A stretch of 45,607 nt of DNA. It comes from an uncultured Oscillibacter sp. (GTDB lineage Bacteria > Bacillota > Clostridia > Oscillospirales > Oscillospiraceae). The notes under the pieces are model-generated. The model searched no databases. It was not told the origin of the DNA and worked only from the letters and a program-made list of their open reading frames with translations. Positions 25,901 through 32,186 of the stretch are shown here, piece by piece. Made by a program: the position numbers and the translations under genes. The stretch spans positions 1 to 45,607 of the forward strand of contig CAJTMG010000024.1 of NCBI GenBank assembly GCA_910577405.1, read 5' to 3'. How positions within the stretch are numbered: the first letter of the stretch is position 1; each line of letters starts with the position of its first letter.

Positions 25901-25946
25901 GGACGAGGGTCAAAGCAAGGAGAAGGGACAAAAGGCGAAGTTTCAT
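22926..25946 (-). CDS. SLH-anchored, BspA-like leucine-rich-repeat surface protein
   Basis: A 1006-residue exported protein. A signal peptide at 1-25 (MKLRLLSLLLALTLVLSLL, then GVLAADE) is followed by LRR_5/BspA-type repeats (about 30-230: ITEIG-like units such as VTIPDTVETIGDNAF). About eight Cys-rich units follow (about 250-690), of the form TCTENG..G..C..CG.........LGH. Next come a glycine-serine-proline linker, a divergent InlB B-repeat-like domain (VDVIRPANGSISVSTSS...TFIMPAARVEVRAAF) and three SLH domains at the C terminus, which would bind pyruvylated wall polymer. It probably acts in adhesion or binding at the cell surface. GGAGG precedes the ATG. The 5' half is clearly AT-richer than the 3' half. 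Confidence 0.88.
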   Translation of the reverse strand: MKLRLLSLLLALTLVLSLLPVGVLAADENNIVDYLGMSFNKSTGIIEKCTSSASSLVIPSQIEGKTVVGIKAGAFVSSSVGSVTIPDTVETIGDNAFDGCTSLTTVILQDGASTTKTPLSIGARAFASTGLNSIVLPTRVGSIGNHAFMDSALSSVVVQQGVNTFGTNVFLGCTKLTIAVVPGMKITSNPFVGCKDLKIIHYLGTVKLDITDLDPEIKIHYAGVVPNGERTEAGHAKPGIIPEKIYCYETTDSCATVVDSTRYITGEPHVLDDIEKKEATCTENGSEGGKICTVTGCGEIVVQPTVLPALGHHYVPDTSEFVNGVEEQDSTCKDTGWRKTHKICDRAGCGDKYVEEEIIEKKVDHSYAGDKIVEVGKGYNLKEPTCVDVGSEIAFRVCDDCEQAEVIDEKHIKDEHGETPVCTVHTTRDIPALGHVKGEKWIPDPAYPDQKYDCSKGTGEETIHVIYQCTRCEKFPKDDSKLKAEIKVPAGEHSYGEPVKLTGEGESKDPTCTEKGQLVTQRTCTVCGFKEGKVTKELDALGHNVTKWTTTKEPTCTENGTRSGTCENPGCGKIIEEPIEKLDHDFDTNADKGTVKVPATCTQKGVLVVTCSRCDETEEREIEMLPHSPKAPEKGKLVKAATCTEEGSMVYDTVCKDCGTNLQNTPIPIPALGHDFGPWTTSGSTRTRTCKREGCGYKETDASSTPSNPSEPSNPSNPGSSSNTYYSVDVIRPANGSISVSTSSARADTRVTVTLRPNSGYQLDSVWVTRSGSGRNVALSGNGTNRYTFIMPAARVEVRAAFSSISGTSTNTTTPPNDRNTNPTKNVVVNIPQISSASTPAGSRVFVDVPSSFWAQGEIAWACQKGFISGSGGNFFPNNPITVRQLWMVMARMMGKNPANMEEARLWALNNGFADGGNPNAALTRLQLATMLYRCARLMGSKNTNTTNLGNFTDSRNIPASAKNAMAWAVANGIITGTTDGRLNPSGTVSRAQFCVILYRYYQRLF

Positions 25947-26000
25947 GGAAATTCCTCCGTTTCCGAAAAATCACGCTGGGGCGCGAAAGTCATTAAGAAC

Positions 26001-26029
26001 AGGATAGCACAAAAGGAAGAAAAATGCAA
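26001..26029 (-). promoter_or_regulatory. Promoter of the surface protein gene
   Basis: On the minus strand: TTGCAT (26029-26024), 17 bp, TATCCT (26006-26001). The stretch TTTTGTGCTATCCT around the -10 is identical to that of the thiT promoter. Confidence 0.6.
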
Positions 26030-26047
26030 TGCCCGCGGGAAAAAATA

Positions 26048-26584
26048 TCAAAGACAGGACGACTTGTCATCAGCGAACAAGGCATTCCAGGTATAGCGGT
26101 AGATGTCGGCGGCGTTCTGGGAATGGCAGACCATACGGACGTACTGGGGGTGATCATGTTCATTGAGGAAGGACATAATGGCATGGAGGGCGACGCTGGC
26201 GGCCTGGGGCAAGGGATAACCGAAGACGCCGGTAGAGATGGAGGGAAAATCGATGGAGGCGACGTTGTACTGTTCCGCGAGACGCAGGCAGGAGCGGTAG
26301 CAGGACGCCAGCAGAGCCGCCTCCCCCGCGCCGCCGCCCTGCCAGACGGGACCGGGTGTATGAATGACGTATTTGGCCTTCAGGTTGTAGCCCCTGGTAA
26401 TCTTAGCCTGCCCGGTTTCACAGCCGCCGAGGGTTCTGCATTCGGCGAGGAGTTCCGGACCGGCGGCATGATGGATCGCTCCGTCCACGCCGCTGCCGCC
26501 CAGAAGGGAGCAATTGGCGGCGTTGACGATGCACTCCGCGTCGGACTGCGCGATATCGCCGATGACAATGGAAAAGCGGTCCAT
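26048..26584 (-). CDS. Macrodomain protein, O-acetyl-ADP-ribose deacetylase type
   Basis: A 178-residue stand-alone macrodomain. ADP-ribose-binding landmarks are IVNAANCSLLGGSGVDGAI near the N terminus and the loop SISTGVFGYP near residue 130, matching the YmdB/MacroD group. That group hydrolyses O-acetyl-ADP-ribose and removes ADP-ribose from acidic residues. The start is ATG 26584 (MDRFSIVIGD), 9 nt from AGAGG; in-frame codons upstream overlap the promoter. It has its own promoter, downstream of spmB on the same strand. Confidence 0.92.
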   Translation of the reverse strand: MDRFSIVIGDIAQSDAECIVNAANCSLLGGSGVDGAIHHAAGPELLAECRTLGGCETGQAKITRGYNLKAKYVIHTPGPVWQGGGAGEAALLASCYRSCLRLAEQYNVASIDFPSISTGVFGYPLPQAASVALHAIMSFLNEHDHPQYVRMVCHSQNAADIYRYTWNALFADDKSSCL

Positions 26585-26621
26585 AAAACACATCCTCTTT
26601 CCTGATAAAATAGTCTCTTCC

Positions 26622-26649
26622 AGTATACCGGAAATCTGGAAAAAGGCAA
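26622..26649 (-). promoter_or_regulatory. Promoter of the macrodomain gene
   Basis: On the minus strand: TTGCCT (26649-26644), 16 bp, TATACT (26627-26622), about 40 nt upstream of the ATG. Confidence 0.6.
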
Positions 26650-26844
26650 GCGGGAAATTCTTCTTTTTATTGGAAAACGCCTCCAGACCTGGAAAAAGCG
26701 CAGAGCAGGAACGAATCAACGCCCCTGCCCTGTCTGAAAACGTTCCATAAAAAGCGTGTGTCTGCCGTTGAAGCCCAGCAAAAAAGTGCAAGCCGGCAGA
26801 AAAAATTGAAAGAATCTCTAAATAAGCCGCAGAATCTCCGCCAT

Positions 26845-27372
26845 TCAGCCGCCGGGTCCAAAGAAAAGCCGGACGGTAAAAGCAGCGGCGATAAACCCGG
26901 TCAAATCGGCGGCGAGGGCAGCGGGGATGGTATGCCGGGTGCGTTGAATTCCGGCAGAACCGAAGTAAACAGCGATGGTATAGAAAGTCGTTTCAGTACT
27001 GCCCAGCATAACCGCGGCTACCCGTCCAATGTAGCTGTCAGGGCCGTAAACGCTCATCAGATCGCTGGCCACAGCAAGGGCGCCGCTGCCGGAAGCCGGA
27101 CGGACCAGCATCAAAGGGGCGGTTTCCGGCGGCAGTCCCAGCAATTCCAGCAAGGGCGCGAAGAGACCGGAGAGCCATTCCATCGCGCCGGAAGCCCGGA
27201 ACATAGACACGGCGGTCAAAAGTCCCACCAAAGACGGAACGATATGGAGCAGCACAGTCAAGCCCTCCTCCGCGCCGTGGGTCAGAGCGCCGTAAACGTC
27301 CACCTTGCGGCCCATACCGTACATGGCCACGGCGGAGAGCAGCAGAGGAATCACCAGCCCGCTGACACTCAT
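26845..27372 (-). CDS. spmB: Spore maturation protein B
   Basis: A 175-residue membrane protein with a nucleoside-recognition (Gate) type fold, needed with SpmA for proper dehydration of the spore core. Features include the N-terminal helix SGLVIPLLLSAVAMYG, RPASGSGALAV and the family's LGSTETTFYTIAVYFGS. Start ATG 27372 overlaps the spmA stop (ATGA). The frame extends further upstream, but that part lies inside spmA. Unlike in Bacillus subtilis, no dacB gene adjoins. Confidence 0.92.
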   Translation of the reverse strand: MSVSGLVIPLLLSAVAMYGMGRKVDVYGALTHGAEEGLTVLLHIVPSLVGLLTAVSMFRASGAMEWLSGLFAPLLELLGLPPETAPLMLVRPASGSGALAVASDLMSVYGPDSYIGRVAAVMLGSTETTFYTIAVYFGSAGIQRTRHTIPAALAADLTGFIAAAFTVRLFFGPGG

Positions 27373-27950
27373 GACCGCCCCCCCAATCTGGACAGTCCCC
27401 ACGCCGACAGCAGCCCAACAGTCACCGAAATCGCCGAGGTCACCCAAACCGCCGGCAGGATATCGAAGGGCGTTTCGCATCCCGCCGCGGCCCGTACAGA
27501 AGCGATAGTCGCTGGAAGAAGCTGGATGGAAGCCGTGTTCAGCACCACCAGCAGGCAGAGTTCATTGCTGGCGGTTCCGTGGCAGCCCCGGGCCATCCGT
27601 CTTGCGGCGCGAATCCCCAGAGGCGTGGCGGCGTTGCCCAGGCCCAGCAGATTCGCGGACACATTGGCCGAAACAGCCGCCAGCGTCTCCTCATCCCTGC
27701 TGGATTCCGGAAGCAGCCGCCGCAGAACAGGCCGAAACGCTTTTGCCAGCCCGCCGGAGATGCCGCAGACGTTCATGACCTCCATCACGCCGCTCCAAAG
27801 GCACATGACCCCCGCCATGGATAAACTCAATTCCACTGCTGAGCGCGCACCCTCCAGAGCCGCATTTGCCACGCCGTCCAGCCGCCCAAACAGCCCGCCG
27901 AACACCAGGCTTAAAACGACCATTCCCGACCAGACCCAGGACATTGCCAT
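27369..27950 (-). CDS. spmA: Spore maturation protein A
   Basis: A 193-residue membrane protein of the same Gate superfamily as SpmB; the pair acts during spore maturation. Landmarks are SGVMEVMNVCGISGGLAK, VSANLLGLGNAATPLGI and CLLVVLNTASIQLLPATI. The start is taken as ATG 27950, with GGGAGG 9 nt upstream; the TTG at 27956 is too close to the ribosome site. It is divergent from the AbrB-like gene, whose promoter lies in the shared 146-bp gap. No clear sigma-A promoter was seen for spmA, which fits use of a sporulation sigma factor. Confidence 0.92.
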   Translation of the reverse strand: MAMSWVWSGMVVLSLVFGGLFGRLDGVANAALEGARSAVELSLSMAGVMCLWSGVMEVMNVCGISGGLAKAFRPVLRRLLPESSRDEETLAAVSANVSANLLGLGNAATPLGIRAARRMARGCHGTASNELCLLVVLNTASIQLLPATIASVRAAAGCETPFDILPAVWVTSAISVTVGLLSAWGLSRLGGRS

Positions 27951-28010
27951 TTCCAAATTCCTCCCTTTTTTTCCAAATTATGAACATCTTCTTAATTTTT
28001 TCTCTTTCAA

Positions 28011-28040
28011 TTGACAAAGGTCGACTTGATATGATATCCT
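28011..28040 (+). promoter_or_regulatory. Promoter region of the AbrB-like gene
   Basis: A perfect TTGACA (28011-28016) is followed by AAGGTCGAC, the same element as at the thrC promoter. The -10 is uncertain: TATCCT (28035-28040) gives an 18-bp spacer; TATGAT (28030-28035) matches better but leaves only 13 bp. Confidence 0.5.
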
Positions 28041-28096
28041 TTCATTGCTTTTCTGAGAGGGCTCAACTGTAAAATTGAGGGAAAGGAGAGATTTTC

Positions 28097-28339
28097 GTGA
28101 AATCCACCGGAATTGTAAGAAAGGTAGACGAACTTGGCCGCATCGTCCTTCCCATTGAAATGCGCCGCACCTTGGACATTGCCGAGCGTGACGCATTGGA
28201 AATCTATGTGGAGGGTGCCTCTGTTATTCTGAAAAAATACAAGCCCAGCTGCATTTTCTGCGACGCCACCAAGGACATTTCTGTATTCAAGGGAAAAAAC
28301 ATCTGCCCGAAATGTCTGCGGGATTTGAAAGCTCTGTAA
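28097..28339 (+). CDS. abrB: AbrB-family transition-state regulator with a C-terminal zinc-ribbon-like tail
   Basis: An 80-residue DNA-binding regulator. The first 50 residues (MKSTGIVRKVDELGRIVLPI, then EMRRTL...ALEIYV) are the swapped-hairpin AbrB DNA-binding domain and closely match Bacillus AbrB/Abh. The C-terminal 30 residues differ: they carry CxxC (CIFC) and CPKC pairs spaced like a small zinc ribbon. AbrB proteins repress post-exponential and sporulation genes. GTG at 28097 is the start, with AAAGGAGAG 7 nt upstream. It lies head-to-head with spmA, and two terminators follow. Confidence 0.9.
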   Translation: MKSTGIVRKVDELGRIVLPIEMRRTLDIAERDALEIYVEGASVILKKYKPSCIFCDATKDISVFKGKNICPKCLRDLKAL

Positions 28340-28383
28340 CCTGAATCAATGAACCTGCTCGGAACGGCATTTCATAGCGAACG

Positions 28384-28414
28384 GACCGGGGCCTGAAACG
28401 CTCCGGTCTTTTTT
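28384..28414 (+). terminator. First terminator after the AbrB-like gene
   Basis: GACCGGGGC (28384-28392) pairs with GCTCCGGTC (28400-28408) with one G-U pair, followed by TTTTTT. Confidence 0.88.
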
Positions 28415-28422
28415 ATTAAGAA

Positions 28423-28454
28423 GACCCCCGGAAAATCCCGGAGGTCGTTTTTTT
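28423..28454 (+). terminator. Second, tandem terminator
   Basis: GACC and CCGG pair with CCGG and GGTC across a short loop (28423-28446), followed by seven T residues. It lies 16 nt beyond the end of the convergent histidine operon and protects both sides. Confidence 0.75.
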
Positions 28455-28470
28455 ATGGAAATTGTTGCAT

Positions 28471-29286
28471 TCAAAGCGGTTCCGGGACCCAGCCGGAGGC
28501 AGTCAGCAGGATGGCATGGCTGTACCCTGCGGCGCGGGCGAGTTCTGCGGCTTCCGGGTACGCGTAAACGATGGCGTCCGAACTGTGAGCGTCGGCGGTA
28601 AGAATGACCTGCCCGCCCATATCCCGCCACTCTTCCAGAAGGAACCGGGCCGGGTAAGGTGAAGTCCGCCAGCCACGGGACATGGCGCCGGTATTGATTT
28701 CCAGCAGGGTCGCATCGGGGTCCGCGGCGTGAAGGGCGTCCAGAGCGGCGGCGCGGTAACGGGAAGACTCCTCGTCCAGGCAGGGAGCTTTCTCGTTGAA
28801 TTTGGTAATTAAATCCAGATGCCCCAGAATGGTTGGTTTCATCGCGGCCATTTTCCGAACCTCGGTGTAATAGCATTCAGCCATGGCGTAAGCGTCCCCG
28901 CCGAATACTTCCCACCGGCAGTCCGACAGAATCTCCGGACTCCAATCCACCGTGTAATACTGTCCATCCGGCGCTTTCAGACGGTGAACGCTGCCAATCC
29001 AGTAATCGAAGCCCTCCGCCGAAACGTCTGCGCAGTTGTCCAATTCAATGCCCAAAAGCACATCCATCTGTCCGGCGCAGGCTTCCCGCAGACGAAGGAC
29101 CTCCGCCCGGTACGCCGACATATCCGCCGGAAGCACACAGCCCTCGTCCTCCGGCAGTGGGGTATGGCTGTGCCCGGACGCGCCGAAGGAAACCGCCCCC
29201 GCCTCGTAAGCCGCCCGCGCCATTTCCGTCAGGGTATTTTTCCCGTCGCAGCAGATGGAATGGGTATGGACCGAGCAGAACCGCAT
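28471..29286 (-). CDS. hisJ: Histidinol-phosphatase, PHP family
   Basis: Dephosphorylates L-histidinol phosphate, the penultimate step of histidine synthesis. The 271-residue protein has the PHP metal-binding motifs in order: HTHSICCDGKNT at the N terminus, ASGHSHT, GIELD, GSVH, LGHLDLI and DAHSSDA near the end. No other histidinol-phosphatase is in the operon and HisB lacks a phosphatase domain, so this enzyme fills the gap. Start ATG 29286 overlaps the hisIE stop (TGATG); a GTG at 29289 is also possible. Last gene of the operon. Confidence 0.9.
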   Translation of the reverse strand: MRFCSVHTHSICCDGKNTLTEMARAAYEAGAVSFGASGHSHTPLPEDEGCVLPADMSAYRAEVLRLREACAGQMDVLLGIELDNCADVSAEGFDYWIGSVHRLKAPDGQYYTVDWSPEILSDCRWEVFGGDAYAMAECYYTEVRKMAAMKPTILGHLDLITKFNEKAPCLDEESSRYRAAALDALHAADPDATLLEINTGAMSRGWRTSPYPARFLLEEWRDMGGQVILTADAHSSDAIVYAYPEAAELARAAGYSHAILLTASGWVPEPL

Positions 29287-29921
29287 CACTGCATCCGCTC
29301 CTGTTTGACCTTGTGATCCACTACATGACGTTTCTCCAGCTCCCGGGTAACGTCCTCCATGGTAATGCCCATCTGGACCATCAGCACCATGACGTGATAA
29401 CAGAGGTCAGCGATTTCGTAGACGGTTTCAGCCTTGTCCTCTTTCCGTCCGCCGATGATGACCTCGGTGCATTCCTCGCCGACCTTTTTGAGAATCTTAT
29501 CCAGCCCTTTGTCAAAGAGATAGGTGGTATAGCTGCCCTCTTTGGGATTGGTTTTCCGTCCTTCAATCAGCCGGTAAAGGCCCTCGTAGCTGAACTGCTT
29601 CAATTCCCCGGACAGAAAGACCGGCTGGAAGAAGCAGCTCTCGGCGCCGGTATGGCAGGCAGGGCCGTCCTTCACGACCTCCACCACCAAGGCGTCCCCA
29701 TCGCAGTCGGCGGTAATGGAGACCACGTGCTGCGCGTTGCCGCTGGTCTCTCCCTTCCGCCAAAGCTCCTGACGGCTCCGGCTCCAGAAGCAGGTCCGCC
29801 GCTCGTCGATGGTAATGGCAAGGCTCTCCGCGTTCATGTAGGCCAGGGTCAGGACTTCCTTGGTGTAATGGTCCTGCACGATGGCCGGAATCAAGCCCTT
29901 TTCGTCAAATTTCAAATCCAT
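29286..29921 (-). CDS. hisIE: Bifunctional phosphoribosyl-AMP cyclohydrolase / phosphoribosyl-ATP pyrophosphohydrolase
   Basis: Carries out steps 2 and 3 of histidine synthesis. The 211-residue protein has an N-terminal HisI domain (about 1-105) with TCFWSRSRQELWRKGETSGN, the metal-binding DCDGDAL and the CHTG motif. The C-terminal HisE domain (about 112-205) has KVGEECTEVIIGGR and the acidic EIADLCYH helix. Fusion of the two is common in bacteria. It lies 3 nt downstream of kptA. Confidence 0.95.
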   Translation of the reverse strand: MDLKFDEKGLIPAIVQDHYTKEVLTLAYMNAESLAITIDERRTCFWSRSRQELWRKGETSGNAQHVVSITADCDGDALVVEVVKDGPACHTGAESCFFQPVFLSGELKQFSYEGLYRLIEGRKTNPKEGSYTTYLFDKGLDKILKKVGEECTEVIIGGRKEDKAETVYEIADLCYHVMVLMVQMGITMEDVTRELEKRHVVDHKVKQERMQ

Positions 29922-29924
29922 AAT

Positions 29925-30473
29925 TTACTCCTTTTTTCCGGCGCTCTCACCGGGGAATTTGATGTAAGAAGACGGCGCTTCCTTGGTCAGCCAGACGCCG
30001 TTTTCAGACAAAAAGAATTCATACCCGTCCTCGAACATCCGGCCGGAGGCAATCTGGAGCACAACGGGCTTTCCTCTCCGGCGTCCAACAGCCAGCGCGG
30101 TTTCCACGTCCTTCGACAAATGGACAAACTGTCGGCTCCGCCTCTGAAGGCCCTCCTTTTTGATACTGCCCAAGAACTGCCCGATGGTGCCATGATACAA
30201 AGTTTCCGGCGGCTCTACGGCTTCCAGTTCCAGGTCAATGGGGATGCTGTGTCCCTGATTGGCCCGGATCAAGGTTTTATCGTCGTTGAAGCTGTAGCGC
30301 TGTTTTTCGTCCGTCTCCACAATGTGTTCCAAATCCTCCATGGTCAGGTTCACGCCCATCAGGATTTCCGGCACCTTAGCCCAGCCGCGGCGGTCCAGTT
30401 GAATTCCGATTTTTTCCGGTTTATGCCGTAATACAAGGCTCAGAAATTTACTGGCTTTTGTATAATTTCTCAT
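29925..30473 (-). CDS. kptA: RNA 2'-phosphotransferase (Tpt1/KptA family)
   Basis: KptA transfers a 2'-phosphate from RNA to NAD+, giving ADP-ribose 1'',2''-cyclic phosphate and nicotinamide. The 182-residue protein has the N-terminal winged-helix lobe with catalytic R16-H17 (LVLRHKP), R70 and H75 in IRANQGHS, and the NAD-binding ART-like lobe with YHGT (about 93-96) and VHLSKD (117-122). All expected catalytic residues seem present. Bacteria do not make the 2'-phosphates of fungal tRNA splicing, so the natural substrate is unknown. It is embedded in the histidine operon, 28 nt after hisF and 3 nt before hisIE, and must be co-transcribed. Confidence 0.92.
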   Translation of the reverse strand: MRNYTKASKFLSLVLRHKPEKIGIQLDRRGWAKVPEILMGVNLTMEDLEHIVETDEKQRYSFNDDKTLIRANQGHSIPIDLELEAVEPPETLYHGTIGQFLGSIKKEGLQRRSRQFVHLSKDVETALAVGRRRGKPVVLQIASGRMFEDGYEFFLSENGVWLTKEAPSSYIKFPGESAGKKE

Positions 30474-30501
30474 GTTCGCTCTCCCAAATCCGATTATGAA
30501 C

Positions 30502-31257
30502 TCAAAGACGCATTTCCACGCCCTTTTCCCGCAGAAATTGCTTCAGTTCTTTGATATCCACCTGCTTGGTATGGAAAATGGAAGCCGCAAGTCCCGCGTC
30601 AATGCCGGGATGGGTAAACAGCTCCGCGAAATGCTCCCGATTCCCCGCGCCGCCGCTGGCAATGATAGGCACGGAAACCCTTGCAGCAAGAGCGTCCAGC
30701 ATTTCCAGGTCAAAGCCGCCCTTCACGCCGTCGGTGTCGATGGAGTTCAGCACGATCTCCCCAGCGCCGTCGGCCACGCCTTTTACCGCCCAATCCATAG
30801 CGTCCAGCCCGGTGTCCTCTCTTCCGCCCTTCGCAAACACCCGGAACTGACCATCCACACGCTTTACGTCCATGCTCAGCACCACGCACTGATTCCCGTA
30901 CTTTTTCGCCGCCGCGCCGATGATGCCGGGGTCCGCAATGGCGCCGGAATTGACGCTGACCTTATCCGCGCCGCATTTCAGGACCCGGTCGAAGTCGTCC
31001 AGGGACCGGATGCCGCCGCCGACCGTCAAAGGGATGAAGATCTCGGAAGCGGTCCGCCGGAGGATATCCGTAAACAAGCCCCGGCCCTCGGCGGAAGCGG
31101 TGATATCGTAGAAAACCAGCTCGTCCGCGCCGGAATCGTTATAGAAACGGGCCATCTCCACTGGGTCGGCCATATCCCGGAGGCCCTGGAAGTTGGTGCC
31201 CTTGACCACCCGGCCATCCTTCACGTCTAAGCAGGGAATGATGCGTTTGGCTAACAT
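30502..31257 (-). CDS. hisF: Imidazole glycerol phosphate synthase, cyclase subunit
   Basis: With HisH, converts PRFAR and glutamine-derived ammonia to imidazole glycerol phosphate and AICAR. The 251-residue (beta-alpha)8 barrel starts with RIIPCLDVKDGRVVKG (catalytic Asp at about 11). It has VGGGIRS, the second catalytic Asp in NSIDTDGVKGGFD, and the phosphate-binding SGGAG near the C terminus. It overlaps hisA by 7 nt. Confidence 0.97.
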   Translation of the reverse strand: MLAKRIIPCLDVKDGRVVKGTNFQGLRDMADPVEMARFYNDSGADELVFYDITASAEGRGLFTDILRRTASEIFIPLTVGGGIRSLDDFDRVLKCGADKVSVNSGAIADPGIIGAAAKKYGNQCVVLSMDVKRVDGQFRVFAKGGREDTGLDAMDWAVKGVADGAGEIVLNSIDTDGVKGGFDLEMLDALAARVSVPIIASGGAGNREHFAELFTHPGIDAGLAASIFHTKQVDIKELKQFLREKGVEMRL

Positions 31258-31970
31258 ACGCCTACCTCCTCGATCACGGTCCGCAGGTTCAGGCGTCCGG
31301 AATAGAGGGCCTTGCCCAGAATCGCCGCCCGTACGCCCATACGCTCCAGCTCCCGGAGTTCCTCAATGGAGCTGACGCCGCCGGATGCTGTGATCTCCAG
31401 CCCTTCGATTCCGGACAGCTCCCGGTAGAGCTCCAGATTGGTCCCCTGCCCCGCTCCGTCACGGCTGATATCCGTGTAAATGACCGTCTTCACGCCTGCG
31501 TCCCGGAGCCTGCGGCAGAAATCCACGCCCTTTTCCCGGGAAATCTCCTTCCAGCCGTTTACCGCCACATAGCCGTCTCTTGCGTCCACGCCAACCGCAA
31601 TCTGATCACCGTAGGTTCTGGCCATTCTCTCTGTAAAGGCAAAATCCTTGACAGCAACGGTCCCCAAAATGCACCGTCCCACGCCCAAGTCCAGATATTG
31701 CCGGATACGGTCTTCCGTCCGGATACCGCCGCCGGCTTCGATGTACAGCCCGCCCTGTTTTGCGATGGCGGCAATGCTGTCGAAATTGGCCGTCGTGCCG
31801 TCTCTCGCGCCGTCCAGGTCCACCACGTGAAGGTACTGGGCACCTGCGTCGATAAACTCCCTTGCATAGGCGCACGGGTCGGAACCATAGACCGTCTCCT
31901 GATCGTAATCCCCCTGATACAGACGGACCACCTGCCCGCCCCGGAGGTCAATCGCCGGAAAAATCTGCAT
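31251..31970 (-). CDS. hisA: ProFAR isomerase (HisA)
   Basis: Isomerises ProFAR to PRFAR. The 239-residue barrel starts with the catalytic-Asp motif IFPAIDLRGGQVVRL. It has the AGGGIRT phosphate loop, the second acidic site in YTDISRDGAGQG and the SGGVSS loop near the C terminus. The gap of about 200 nt before it holds a probable broken small gene. Confidence 0.97.
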   Translation of the reverse strand: MQIFPAIDLRGGQVVRLYQGDYDQETVYGSDPCAYAREFIDAGAQYLHVVDLDGARDGTTANFDSIAAIAKQGGLYIEAGGGIRTEDRIRQYLDLGVGRCILGTVAVKDFAFTERMARTYGDQIAVGVDARDGYVAVNGWKEISREKGVDFCRRLRDAGVKTVIYTDISRDGAGQGTNLELYRELSGIEGLEITASGGVSSIEELRELERMGVRAAILGKALYSGRLNLRTVIEEVGVC

Positions 31971-32018
31971 AAATTATCCTCACTTATTGAAGTTTCTCTT
32001 ATGGCCCTGCACGGATAT

Positions 32019-32176
32019 TCAATCCTCAGACCCGCTGCGGCAAATCACCATCACAAGGCCAATCACACCGCATAACAAAGACGCGTACCAGAATGCAGGC
32101 TCCCACATCCCCTGCGTCAGACTGGACAGCAGCAGCGCGAACAGAATCCAGGCAAACCCTTGAAGCTGCTTTTCAT
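32019..32176 (-). pseudogene. Small two-helix membrane protein gene, apparently frameshifted in an A-run
   Basis: Between hisH and hisA a frame encodes a typical small membrane protein with segments FAWILFALLLSSL and FWYASLLCGVIGLVMVIC, ending RSGSED-stop at 32019. No ATG, GTG or TTG precedes the first helix in that frame. An ATG at 32176 lies in the next frame, directly before an AAAA run (plus-strand TTTT, 32170-32173). One extra A would join them into a 52-residue protein starting MKKQLQG. As it stands, the hydrophobic frame is also directly in frame with hisH, separated only by its TAG. The family is unknown; it may be decayed, slippage-controlled or a sequencing artefact. Confidence 0.5.
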
Positions 32177-32186
32177 ACCGCCCGCT

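Noticed and set aside
26585..26844. dacB or another gene between spmB and the macrodomain gene
   Set aside because: The 260-bp stretch has no open frame with a start and holds only the macrodomain promoter and a weak inverted repeat.
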